NCBI GenBank assembly: GCA_022315425.1
Contig: JAIUPT010000039.1
Coordinates: 124,001 to 188,000, forward strand
Reading direction: 5' to 3'
DNA length: 64,000 nucleotides
Origin: Pseudevernia furfuracea
Taxonomy: Eukaryota; Ascomycota; Lecanoromycetes; Lecanorales; Parmeliaceae
Both the position numbers and the translations under genes were made by a program. Below, in pieces: positions 1 to 9,788 of the stretch. The notes beneath the pieces are model-generated. The model ran no database searches. It was not told the origin of the DNA and saw only the letters and a program-made list of their open reading frames with translations. Each line of letters opens with the position of its first letter. The stretch's first letter is position 1.

Positions 1-629
1 CACCAGAGACAGACGCGTCCTCCAAATCCGTCCGGTTTTGACTTTGAACAGCCTATGCCATAGCATTGATTTTTTTTGATGTCGAGGTTTGAATTCTGCT
101 TGGTCTTACACCTCAAGCACAAGTGTCCATCTCTGGCTGTGCAGGTACATTCTGTGCGCATGAAGTAGGAGGTTAGAGCAATGTTTTCTTCACCGTTCAA
201 CGAAGTTTCTTGGTGAGGATTCCCTGAATTGAAGCACTCGACACAGAGTGAGCGCGTTCGATTTGGGAATGTGTTCTCCTCACGCTTTTCAAACGAAGCC
301 TTGATAATACAAGCCTCACAGATAGGCATGGAACACACTAGGCATCCCTTGATCTTAGCACCTTTAGTATGCTGAGGCTCTGAGCAACACAGCGGGCTTT
401 TGGCCTTCAAGTTCTTCCAATATGAGGTGTTGTGCTTTCCAATGGACAGAACCGGACGGACATCTTTGAGCGAGGACGGCTTTTCAGAAGACCTAATGGG
501 AAATCCATGCAAGGCCGCACGGGTCGTCGAATTTGTTTTGGACAGATTGAAAAGATCACCAAGTGGTAAGACAGCAACTAGATTCTCTAGTATTGGATAC
601 GCGCATAGCAACTCAAGTAGAGTTGTCAT
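1..629 (-). CDS. F-box protein with Cys-rich C-terminal region (partial, runs off left edge)
   Basis: The minus strand is open from an ATG at 629 to the window edge (209 codons, no stop); an in-frame TAA lies upstream of the ATG, so this is the first possible start. The N-terminus (TLLELLCAYPILENLVAVLP, then LGDLFNLSKTN) has the spacing of hydrophobic residues and the LP..DL..L core of an F-box, the motif that binds Skp1 in SCF ubiquitin ligases. Downstream are many CxxC pairs (CLVCSMPICEAC, CVEC, CTCTARDGHLCLRC), probably zinc-binding, as in many uncharacterised fungal F-box proteins. The C-terminus lies outside the window. Function beyond a possible substrate-receptor role is unknown. The F-box call rests on residue pattern only. 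Confidence 0.72.
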   Translation of the reverse strand, partial: MTTLLELLCAYPILENLVAVLPLGDLFNLSKTNSTTRAALHGFPIRSSEKPSSLKDVRPVLSIGKHNTSYWKNLKAKSPLCCSEPQHTKGAKIKGCLVCSMPICEACIIKASFEKREENTFPNRTRSLCVECFNSGNPHQETSLNGEENIALTSYFMRTECTCTARDGHLCLRCKTKQNSNLDIKKNQCYGIGCSKSKPDGFGGRVCLW

Positions 630-933
630 GATTTCCAATGTATCGAGACCTTGCTTTCTGAAGATCAGGGTTGAGAACGAGGCAACACTAAGATATGAGA
701 GAAAGAAATGGAGGACTGTTATTGACTCTTGATATGATTTTACTTAAGCAATGGTTTAGGAAGCCTAAAGTAAGGCTCGGGGTTAGAGTAAGCGAGGTTG
801 CGGCGGTTCAAGAGCGATAGCCGCCAACCGCTCGGCTTCCAAAGTTCCGACAATTGCAGGACATTGTCAGTTTGTCACTACTTTATTAGCGAATAAAACC
901 TTTTCTTACCTCTTTTCAAACCATCATATAGAC
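630..933. other. Intergenic, divergent promoter region
   Basis: About 300 bp between the F-box gene (minus) and the CHORD gene (plus), so it should hold both promoters. I see no clear TATA box or conserved element. Confidence 0.5.
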
Positions 934-2036
934 ATGGCTGAGAGATGTGTGCACAAGGGCTGTGGGAAGACGTTCACTGACCCTGAAGAAGAATGCGTCT
1001 ACCACCCTGGACCCCCAATATTTCACGAAGGGCAGAAAGGTGTCTGGACGCCCTCTCACTCGCGTATCCGAATCTATCAAACATTGACTGACTCTATGAG
1101 ATAGGCTGGAAATGCTGCAAGCCTCGATTTTTGACATTTGACGAATTTCTCTCAATCCCACCTTGCACTACAGGAAAACATTCTACCGTTGACGACACAC
1201 CCAAGCCCGATAGTCCTCCATCACCTGAGCTTTCCGAACATCTACCTCCCCCACCAAATCGTATACCTACCAATGGCAACGTCTTGAACTTACCGGCTCC
1301 CCGGGCGCCCCAGTCCGCTCCGCCTGCCGCCCCATCTCCTGCGCCTCCAGAATCCGACTCGGACGACCCTTCTATCCCAGTACCCCCAAATACGGTTTGC
1401 CGTCGACGGGGCTGTAACGCCACTTCACCAGTGGAATCGCCTTTATTGCGAGGCGACGAAAAATGTGTCTACCACCCGGGGCAAGCACTGTTCCACGAAG
1501 GGAGCAAAGGATGGACGTGCTGCAAGAGGCGAGTGCTGGAGTTTGATGAGTTCATGAAGATTGAGGGTTGCAAGGGGAAAAGCAACCACCTTTTCGTGGG
1601 GAGCAAAAAGAAGTCTGCACAGGAAGAAGCAGTATCAGAGATCAGGTAGGTTGGCAGTTTCTATAGCAGAATTGTATCCGCAATTCATGGAGTGTGGTTT
1701 GTTGATAGGCGTTGTCTTAGGCATGATTTCTATCAGACCCCTACGAGCATAATAGCGAGCTTATTCCTGAAAAAGATCGATAAGGACCGAGCAAAGGTCG
1801 AGTTCGCGAGCCAAACCGCTGTGGTTCTGGATCTTCCCACGGCAGATCACAAAAGATACAAAACCGAGCTTCCATTATTCGGACATATCGATACTGCTCG
1901 GTCTACGTACAAGATTATGGGAACCAAGCTAGAAATGACGCTCGTGAAAGCGGACGGACTCAGCTGGTCAACGCTCAGGAGTGACGAGCAAAGGACGAGT
2001 GAGATCATTCAGGTTGGTCGTGCTGGAAGAGCGTAG
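934..2036 (+). CDS. chpA: CHORD-CS domain protein (Hsp90 co-chaperone)
   Basis: Three exons: 934-1039, 1105-1645, 1721-2036 (320 residues; phases agree). Residues about 5-66 are a first CHORD zinc module (CVHKGCGKTF, CVYHPGPPIFHEG, WKCC) and about 135-199 a second (CRRRGCNATS, CVYHPGQALFHEG, WTCC). Each has the invariant Cys/His set that binds two zinc ions. A Pro/Ser-rich linker separates them. Residues about 218-310 form a CS (p23/Sgt1-like) domain. The same order occurs in animal CHORDC1/Morgana and A. nidulans ChpA; plant RAR1 lacks the CS domain. Family members bind Hsp90 and help client maturation. The first intron falls inside the first CHORD module and joins G|GC to restore the KGWKCC signature. 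The ATG at 934 opens directly on the first CHORD module. Confidence 0.93.
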
Positions 2037-2427
2037 GCAACCAGAGCAACCAAAGATGAATCTCAAACTGTGTGACTGCTCACTTTTTTTCGGTGCGTGA
2101 GCTTGCTGAGTTCATTTCTACTGAGCCACTGGTCCACAAAGGGGGATCGGTCGCTCTGCGCTGTTATCTTCGTCCCACCTCCGTATCGCGTGTCCAGGGA
2201 CTGTGGCATCACTGGGCCTTCCTTAGAGCTGATGGAAATGCTCGACGCGAAGTTGTGAACGGAGACAGAAACCGGAGGCCCATCGAGCTGTGTCCTCGAC
2301 GCCTCTTATTGTAGCCATGCCGTACCGGCCCGGGTACCTCCCTCCCAGAAGCTACAGTTGTTTTGGCTGATACTGTATTCGAGCTCGCTCTTTCTTATTG
2401 ATCAGTCCTGAGTTCTACCATCGTATT
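2037..2427. other. Convergent intergenic region
   Basis: About 390 bp between convergent 3' ends. Short open frames here resemble no known protein. Nothing else seen. Confidence 0.5.
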
Positions 2428-3714
2428 TCATTCCATGCCCTCCATCAGCTCTGGCTTGTCCAAAACCATCCCTCGCATCAGTGCCCATTCTCGCAACGCC
2501 TCCCATTCTCCGCCTTCCTCTTCGCCCCTCTTGTTTTCGTCCTGAAATCCCCAAGCCCCTGCGACTCTATCTACTAATGCTCTCTCTTCTTCTCTTAACC
2601 ATCGTTCTCGTAACGGTGTCCCCATTGCCCACGTTATACGATCCATTTGATCATTAGCAGTAGCAATAGCGACCACCCCTATCGTGGCTGTGAAGCCTAC
2701 GTATGCCACAATTCCTACGAACGCCATGTTGGTTGCCATCTGATGATCCATACTGTGCTGATACTGAGCTAGCTGGTCAGCTAGGATGTAGGCCGCAGCA
2801 GGCGTCAACGCTAATCCCGAAAATGGCAAAAGAGCGCGACGCAGGACCTTACTGCGTTTATAAGCCGTGGTACAGACGCTCGTATCTATAATATTGAGGC
2901 AGAGAGGGAGATCCTTGACCTCAATAGCAGCGGCCAAAGCAGAGTGCGCAAGGACAAGTGGCACTGCTGAGGAAGCACGTTTTGGATTGGCGTCTTTGTA
3001 CTCGATTGCTATTTTTCCTAGCTGGGGTATCGGTTTGGACGCATAAAGGTCGAAGATTTGGGGGAAAGATTCAGGGCGGCCGAGAATGGATTGTATGTAG
3101 ACATAGGTAGCTAACAAGGCCGGTGTGATGAACACCTTGGGATCTGTTACAATGGTGTAGGCTGTTGAGGCGATACTGTCGGCTGTATGGTCTTCGGGAG
3201 ACCGTCTTGATAACGTCTCTGTAGAGGAGGAAATTATTGGGGCTCGAGACTGTTCATCGAGAGACAGTAGGTTGGTGGTTGGAGTCTTTTCGAGTCTGGG
3301 AGGTGTCTCCAGAGACTCAATCGGGTTCAAAAAGCTCCGTGCTAGATCCTCACATATATTCAACGCGCGTTGAACTGCCGCTTCATTTGGTACAGCGTTA
3401 GATCTCACCACACTCGCGGCTGTTTCAAGCTCTTCAGCGAGTAACTGCTCACCCGTTCGCGGAGAAAGGTGGTTTGTTTTTTGAGGCGGCGATCCCGCTC
3501 TCGCTGTTGCTGATGGATGTGCCGAGTGGTTTGTATGCGGTCTGACGACAGGATGCACCTTGCGTAAGGAGAGGGCATTATATGCTCTCTCATGAGGTCT
3601 TGATCTTGCCAGAGTGCAAACATTAGCCCCCTCCACCACTATGCCAAATACCTGAGCTCGTGGGCGAGCGAAGCATCTGGTTGCCATGATCCTCGATGGC
3701 GAGATAAATGACAT
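2428..3714 (-). CDS. Conserved fungal protein, probably mitochondrial inner membrane
   Basis: Single uninterrupted frame of 428 residues. The N-terminus is rich in Arg, Ser and Ala with almost no acidic residues, as in a mitochondrial presequence; residues about 70-180 are low complexity. A conserved-looking block follows (KVFITPALLATYVYIQSILG and on), then two hydrophobic segments (about 300-320 and 333-357) that look membrane-spanning, and a Trp/Glu-rich C-terminus with RERWLREEERALVDRVAGAW. I do not recognise the family and assign no function. A second Met at residue 10 (MATRCFARPRAQ) could be the real start. Location is inferred from composition only. Confidence 0.7.
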   Translation of the reverse strand: MSFISPSRIMATRCFARPRAQVFGIVVEGANVCTLARSRPHERAYNALSLRKVHPVVRPHTNHSAHPSATARAGSPPQKTNHLSPRTGEQLLAEELETAASVVRSNAVPNEAAVQRALNICEDLARSFLNPIESLETPPRLEKTPTTNLLSLDEQSRAPIISSSTETLSRRSPEDHTADSIASTAYTIVTDPKVFITPALLATYVYIQSILGRPESFPQIFDLYASKPIPQLGKIAIEYKDANPKRASSAVPLVLAHSALAAAIEVKDLPLCLNIIDTSVCTTAYKRSKVLRRALLPFSGLALTPAAAYILADQLAQYQHSMDHQMATNMAFVGIVAYVGFTATIGVVAIATANDQMDRITWAMGTPLRERWLREEERALVDRVAGAWGFQDENKRGEEEGGEWEALREWALMRGMVLDKPELMEGME

Positions 3715-4008
3715 TTTTCCATGTCAAAAGTATGTAATATTGGGGTTAGGTACCGTAGTTCACGGTCGGCTGTGGATATGCAACCGAGGCGGTAGGCGGA
3801 GTTTCGTCCGCGCATTTTAGACGACACGCCCGCAAAGGCATCAACTATAGTCTTCTATCATTCTATGCGATAATGCTTTGCACCATGGCACCTCGAATTC
3901 TCATGCTTTCTATTACAAACCCTATTTTCAATCTGTGAGGTCTGAAGACTGGAAGGATATATCATACTCCTATGACAGGATAGTGTAGTCGCAGAGACAG
4001 CAACCAAC

Positions 4009-5568
4009 ATGCCCGCTCCTCCTCCTCCACCCCCACCCCCTCCCCCTCCGCCTATGCCAGGCTTTGGAGGCTCCGGACCTCCTCCGCCCCCCGGAGGTCC
4101 TCCCGGTGCAAGCAATGTGCCTGCTAAGCCGCCGCCGACGGTAGCGAAAGATCGGGTACGTCTGAAAGGAAGCTGCTTCAGCCTATAATTCTCCAATTTT
4201 TCTAGCGAGGCTGCGCTCCCTCCCAGGAATAGCGTTGAACACTGACACCCATGTCAGGGCGCTCTTCTGACAGATATCACTAAAGGCGCAAAATTGAAAA
4301 AGGCTGTAACGAATGACCGATCAGCGCCCATAGTAGGGAAGGCGTCTGGGGCCGCAGCAGGTCCGCCAAACGGCGGAGCACCAGCGGTGCCAGGTCTAGG
4401 CAAACCTCCAAGTGGCCTCGCACCTCCAGTCCCAGGCGCAGGTACAGGAGGGTCGAACCGGGCAAGGAGCAATAGTGAGACTACTGGAGGTGGAGACAGC
4501 AGTGGAGCAACTGCAGCGCCGCAATTGGGAGGTATCTTTGCTGGGATCGGTATACCGAAGCTGAGAAAGACAGGAGGAGGAGTGGATACCGGTGCAGATC
4601 GTGAATCGTCTTACATATCTGATCCGGAAACATCAAGACAGTCAGCCTTGAAACCACCTACTTCCTCCGCACCAAAGCCCCCAATGGCACCAAGATTGAA
4701 CGCTTTAAGGCCAAGTCCACATACAACGGAATCTTCACCACCGCAGCCATCTGCAGCAGCTAATCCACTAGTTGCAAACCTCAGGAAACCTCCTCCAAAA
4801 CCCGCCCAAAGACCAAACTCGGACGCTTCTTTCCGATCTAATTCAGAGCTTCCACCGCGAGCTCCACCACCACCACCAACCGGAGCAAAACCTCCTCCAC
4901 CGCCAATAACATCAAGAAAACCATCTACAGCCGCGGCACCGCCACCACGACCACCGTCAGCTGTATTTCCTCCACCCGCAGCTCCTCCTCCGCCGCCCGC
5001 CTCTGCTCCTCGACCTCCTCCTAGTGCGCCCACACCCTCTGCAGCTCCACCACCACCACCACCTTCTTCAGCACCTCGACCGCCTCCAGCTCGTTCAACG
5101 CCACCTCCTCCTCCAAGCTCACACTCTTCATATAGTGATAGTATAAGTCAATCGGTTGCAATGCACGCAGCGCGGAACGCTTTTGGGAACGGGTCGAGCT
5201 CTCCTGCGGCACCCCCACCGCCTACATCTGCTTTTTCTTCACCCTTGAAGCAATCAACGCCGGCAACACCCCCGCCAGCCCCCTCACTGCCTCCGCCGTC
5301 CAAGTCAGCTTCTCAGCAACTGACTAGAGCCACATTGGACCCAAGCTCATACACGTTATCTAACGGAATAGGCCACAATCAGAGTATCAAGTCTTCTGGG
5401 GATAGCATTTCTCCAAACAGAAACGGAAGCACCAAGATTGAGGACTCGAGATGGCGATTTCAAACTGAAAGCGAGCTACCTAAACCAAGAGAATTCATTG
5501 GGGGACCGAAGAAGTATAGAGCAGGGCGTGGAAGTAGTGTACCATTAAACCTTTCTCAACTCCGCTGA
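4009..5568 (+). CDS. VRP1: Verprolin / WIP-family actin regulator
   Basis: Two exons, 4009-4155 and 4258-5568 (485 residues). Exon 1 encodes a profilin-binding proline run (MPAPPPPPPPPPPPPMPGFG). The splice junction lies inside a WH2 actin-monomer motif, restoring GALLTDITKGAKLKKAVTND. The middle is a long polyproline/Ser/Ala region with many PPPPP tracts, likely SH3 and profilin ligands. The C-terminus has the WASP WH1-binding signature WRFQTESELPKPREF followed by KKYRAGRGSSVPLNLS, almost as in human WIP. Together these identify verprolin, which partners WASP/Las17 and type I myosin at endocytic actin patches. Low-complexity repeats may vary in length between strains. Confidence 0.95.
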
Positions 5569-6292
5569 AGCGTGCTGCTGAATATTAAGATATTCTAGCA
5601 CAATACAAAGCTTACTTCTACACCAACGAGGAGACTGATCGTAAAAGGCACAGGTGCTTGTGATTGTAGCCAACTAAGGTAAATAATTTAGTTTCTTTTT
5701 TGAATTATATGATAGATATGTAAAAGTCCTAAGACTGCAGCCAGGGATAATTCATCCACGTTAGGGTCCCTTTTAATCGATCAACTAGACTGACTTCTGT
5801 GGCAAATGCTTGGTGTTCAAGTATACCTTCCTCTCAATGAATACTAAATCGCAGGATCATGAAACACTATGGCCCCGTGCAATGGCATGCCCTACCGATC
5901 AGGTGAAGGCTCGCTTGATCAAACAGTATCGATGGCTCTGGGTATCATGCACATCGAGAAATTTGGGACTGACTCCCTTGATCACTGCCAAACATCTGGG
6001 CGAAAGGAAGCTTGGAACAGAGGCCGCTAATATTGAAGACGTACTCGGAGTTCCGCTGCGGAGGCCCCACTGACCTTGTAGCCGTTACCCGGGAATTGTA
6101 TCCCAGCACCACCTTTTTGTCTTCAGCGTCGCTGGGAGGTTCGACACAGAGCTATCCATTGTCAATACTCCAAGTTAACAAGTCATGAGTCTATATCCAC
6201 AGTTCCCCAGCTTGATAGGAGCTCTCCGTTGTATATCATAAGCAACGCTTAGGCGGACTCATGCTCCCTGTAAATCGATATCCTGATTCTTC
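5569..6292. other. Convergent intergenic region
   Basis: About 720 bp of 3' flanks. A short frame at 5810-6073 has no recognisable content and ordinary base use; not called. Nothing else seen. Confidence 0.5.
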
Positions 6293-6754
6293 TTACAGGT
6301 GCACACCATCTTGGGCGTCATGGTCATCATCTTCTTCCCCCTGGTCCCTTAATCTTCGGGCGAGCTCTTCATCTCCAAGCCTACCACCAGAAGGCCGTGT
6401 ACTCGGCCCAGTATGTGCTTCCCTAAAGTCTTCGACACCGGCATGCCCATTCGACTCTGCATTCTCGGACCTTGGTTCATCCTCACCCCACTTGTAGCCT
6501 CTGCCCTCGACTTCCCCTTTCAGCAGGGAGATCCGCACCTCCATCCTATGGATGACCACTAGATTCTCCTGAATTGCTTCAGCACAATCAGAATCTCCTT
6601 CATCTGCAAATGGTTGCAATTGCTGGTTCGAAGACACAAGATGTGAAATGGAGTTGCAAATTTCGGCCGCTTTGAAGTGCAAATTTGCAAGAGGGAGCTC
6701 TTTGATGGCTTCAGCGAAGCGCTGGGGCGGTATTGGAGTGGCAGTGGAGGACAT
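6293..6754 (-). CDS. Small conserved fungal protein of unknown function
   Basis: Single-exon frame of 153 residues from the ATG at 6754. An in-frame ATG at 6808 would add 18 residues; I prefer the shorter form because the PIPPQRFAEAIKELPLANLH block, the apparent conserved start, follows directly. The first half is predicted helical with heptad-like leucines (LANLHFKAAEICNSISHLV, then a second helix ending in VEGRGYKW); the second half is acidic, polar and probably disordered. The size and two-helix layout suggest an adaptor or complex subunit, but I do not recognise it. The inverted-repeat element begins about 140 bp upstream and may contribute promoter sequence. Confidence 0.72.
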   Translation of the reverse strand: MSSTATPIPPQRFAEAIKELPLANLHFKAAEICNSISHLVSSNQQLQPFADEGDSDCAEAIQENLVVIHRMEVRISLLKGEVEGRGYKWGEDEPRSENAESNGHAGVEDFREAHTGPSTRPSGGRLGDEELARRLRDQGEEDDDHDAQDGVHL

Positions 6755-6896
6755 TGGGGAGGACTTGAAGGAAATTGAGAAAGAAGTGATTGCGAGAGAT
6801 CGCTGCAAGGCTAATATAGTAAATCAATGGGACCCAACTTTCCGATGTCCTGGCAGGTGAAGAAGACAGACATCTGCCCCCAGCTCAGTATGGTGC

Positions 6897-7461
6897 TACG
6901 GTGTGCCAAATAATGACCAACTAGCCCAGCAAATGCCAATAATTATTATACATTCCAATGGCCTAATATGATAATTTTATACTGTATCAATAGTGTGCAA
7001 TTGATCAATCTACCCCTCCTTCCATTCCTAAAAATTCAAATATAGGACGTCTTAAGAAAGACGTAGGGTTATTAATTCATCCCTTCGATTATCAGGCATT
7101 CTTCTAACTAACTATGCCTTATTAAACTATCCTCTATCATCTTTCTCATCGTTTCGACTTTCGACTTAGAGTATACAACTCAGTCTCTAAGGTACCTTAT
7201 ATCACACTCACTTGAACAAGTTAGATTTGAGGGGGCGTTGGATTTATACTCTAGCCTTATTTGATAATGTTATTTCACCATATCACAGAGTCTAGATAGC
7301 TTTCGCGGCTTATTCTACTTCTACTACTTCTACTACTATATGCAGCTATGCTATTATTGTAGAACTGGCTATCATGGTACATTTGGTGGGCTAGATTTGG
7401 TAGCGCAAAAAAAACAAAAAAAAAAAAATAGGTTGGTCATTAGGTTATATGGCACACCGTA
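6897..7461. mobile_element. MITE-like inverted-repeat element, copy 1
   Basis: An AT-rich block of about 565 bp bounded by imperfect terminal inverted repeats: left CTACGGTGTGCC then ATGACCAAC (6896-6924), right the reverse complement GTTGGTCAT then GGCACACCGTAG (7433-7462). Both ends are flanked by TA (6897-6898 and 7460-7461), the target duplication of Tc1/mariner-type transposons. No transposase frame is present. Inside are a (CTT/CTA)n-type stretch (7314-7339) and A-rich tracts (7407-7429). It fills most of the space between two divergent genes. A shorter, decayed relative lies at about 19164-19549. Confidence 0.7.
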
Positions 7462-7547
7462 GCTGAATATCCTGATATTCCACCTCTTGTTTGACTAAAC
7501 TTAGGATCCTTTAATTTTCGTACACTTCTGCTGTTAAGAGGCGTGAA

Positions 7548-9263
7548 ATGAGCCCTGTCTTCTCGGTGGCATGGCAATCTTTTCGCCTAGGGTTACAAGT
7601 CTCTCCCATTGGACGGACAGGTCTCGCAACGCTGCGGGAAAGCCTCAGCTCTTCAAGCCAGTCAAAGCAGCATTTTTTCCGTAGTACACATACGTTCCTC
7701 AAATGCTCAACAGTCTCTCCTCTCCAAACATGCGATGCGAGGCCAACAACCGCTCTGTATGGACCTTTCCCCCACTTTAGAGGACAGGCCAGATGCGCAA
7801 GCCTGTGGAAGAGCAAACCGGAGGGGCCACCGAGGCCAAAAGCTGCTCGAGACAAGGCTCCATTGTCCCGAGCTGAGATTAATGCAATATTTGGACTAAA
7901 GCTAGACCGGAAAGACGGCATTGACCTCCTGAAGCGCCTACAAAAGCACAGACATCGAGGAACTCTGGACCAGAAGTTGCCATATCCTGAAGCCTTGGTA
8001 GACAAAGGCCTGACATACCTCCGTGCCAAGCATCCTTTCGACGAAGATGCGGCCATCATCGCACGCATAGACAGGGAGGCGGCCGCAGAATTTCGACTGC
8101 CGCAAACTCAAATCGACCAAAGCCCTCAAGCGGTGTCTCAATTCGAAAAGCTCAGACGAGAAAACAGAGAAAGACGCGAAGAAGAAGCAGAAAGAGCAAA
8201 ACAAGAGACAGAAAGTCGAAAGAGTCTACCAGAAGAAACCCCAAAGGTCGAGAGAAGGGTGACAGTAAGAGATGGAACGGCCCTTGTCCAGCTACGCCCC
8301 GAGCCAGAATGGGTCCGACGGTATCGAGACAAAGCACAGATGAAGGAACTCCCGGAGATTTCCACATGGGTAAGATTGCTACCCTCTGGTCTTGTGACAG
8401 CCGCCGTTATAACACTCGCCGTCTTGTTTGCACAAAATTACCAACAGCCTTCGCGCAAAGCCCGACTTTGGCCAGATCTACCACCAGCTGCTGCCACCGT
8501 AATGACTATCGTTGGCGTCAATGTTGCAGTCTTTGTGCTGTGGAGGATACCGCCCTTTTGGAAATTCTTGAACAGAAACTTCCTCATTGTGCCTGGATAT
8601 CCACAATCGATGTCAATGCTTACGGCTTGTTTCAGCCACCAGTCCTTCACCCATTTACTCTCAAATATCATCCCTATATGGCTCATTGGCACTAGCCGTA
8701 TGTCTACACTAACCCCCTTCCCTCCAACACGCTGGATCTAACCATGCGAAACAGTACACGACGATATTGGTCGTGGGCCGTTCCTAGCTCTGTACTTTTC
8801 CAGCGCAGTGATTGCAGCATATATACCCATGGTAATCTATGTCATGAGACAATTCCTCGGAACAAGTACGCTGGGAGCCAGTGGTGTCGTGACAGCGCTT
8901 CTTGGGACATCTTGCGTTCTCCATGAAGGGTGAGCTGCATGTCATGGATACGATTTCGACTACTTCTAACACTTACCTAGCCAAACCATAACACTTCCTT
9001 TCCTTCCGCCAGCATGGACAGAAGGAATTGATACCGCTTTTCTTCTCTTTTTCTTTATTCTTTATGAAGTAATAAGCCTGCGCAAATCGGGTATCACGCC
9101 CACCAAGTTGCTCAATACAGGAAGGCCATCAGTCGACAACATGGGCCACTTATCTGGTTATTTTGCAGGCATTGGTGCTGGCGCACTCATTCGATCTACC
9201 GATCCCAAATGGAAGAACGCTGAGAGAAAGCATTTCTTCACTAAAGATCTTGGCAAGGGTTAA
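7548..9263 (+). CDS. PCP1: Mitochondrial rhomboid protease (Pcp1/Rbd1/PARL type)
   Basis: Three exons: 7548-8697, 8755-8929, 8981-9263 (535 residues; phases agree). The N-terminus is a long basic, Ser-rich presequence. The rhomboid fold starts near residue 330 with several hydrophobic segments. The catalytic serine is in LGASGVVTALLG (Ser about 426) and the catalytic histidine in MGHLSGYFAGIG (His about 498); FTHLLSN and LHDDIGRGPFLALY are also family motifs. Joining exons 1 and 2 makes the expected GTSLHDDIGRG. The enzyme cuts inner-membrane proteins such as the Mgm1/OPA1 GTPase and cytochrome c peroxidase in yeast. It ends with FTKDLGKG. Confidence 0.95.
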
Positions 9264-9788
9264 GGTCTCGCCGTTGCACCATTAGGCTTTCGTACTTTGG
9301 AGCCATTTGACAAGGAATCATCAGCATTTATGGCCCAGTTTCGCGCCAGAAGCTCTCGCGATGACGAAACTCACTTTGAACGACGGGGCAGCTTTTGAGG
9401 CCTCTCAGAGAAGCAATTTCTGACAGCACAGCTGACGTGAAGGTATATTCTAGCTACCAGATCGGTCCAATACAAGGTGATGTGCAACCATACACTCGAA
9501 GACCTAGATTCAAACAGGATGGAGCTAGGTGGAAGAGGATGGTGCAGGTGGGGGCCTTTGCCGGGGGAACCGCTCTTGTTAGAAAAATAACAAGGCAAGA
9601 GTATATCAATCTAGTGGGTCTGGAGAACAAATAGGTCACTATGGTTCGCGAATGTGCAATAGAAACTCCGCCCATGGGCCCTATCCTGGGTGTCGACGCT
9701 GCCATAGAGACGCAAAATCTCCACCTTTGCGCAGAAATTGCGCAAACCTGTGTCCAAACGTCAACTCTCTTGAGCCCCATTGTCAGCC
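9264..9788. other. Convergent intergenic region with an unexplained short open frame
   Basis: About 525 bp between two convergent genes. A plus-strand frame (9395-9634, no ATG) reads protein-like (YSSYQIGPIQGDVQPYTRRP) but has no clear start, splice partner or family; it may be 3' UTR or the remnant of a small gene. Confidence 0.35.

Noticed and set aside
1040..1104. CTGACTC near the 3' end of CHORD intron 1, as in introners
   Set aside because: Only the branch-site heptamer is shared; the 65-nt intron lacks the other introner boxes.
4611..5033. 140-codon Gly-rich frame on the minus strand of verprolin
   Set aside because: Antisense shadow of polyproline codons.
5810..6073. Plus-strand frame of 87 codons
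   Set aside because: Composition and sequence look random; no splice partners or family resemblance.
9395..9634. Protein-like open frame (79 codons) after the rhomboid gene
   Set aside because: No ATG, no convincing upstream exon and no recognised family; kept only as an intergenic note.
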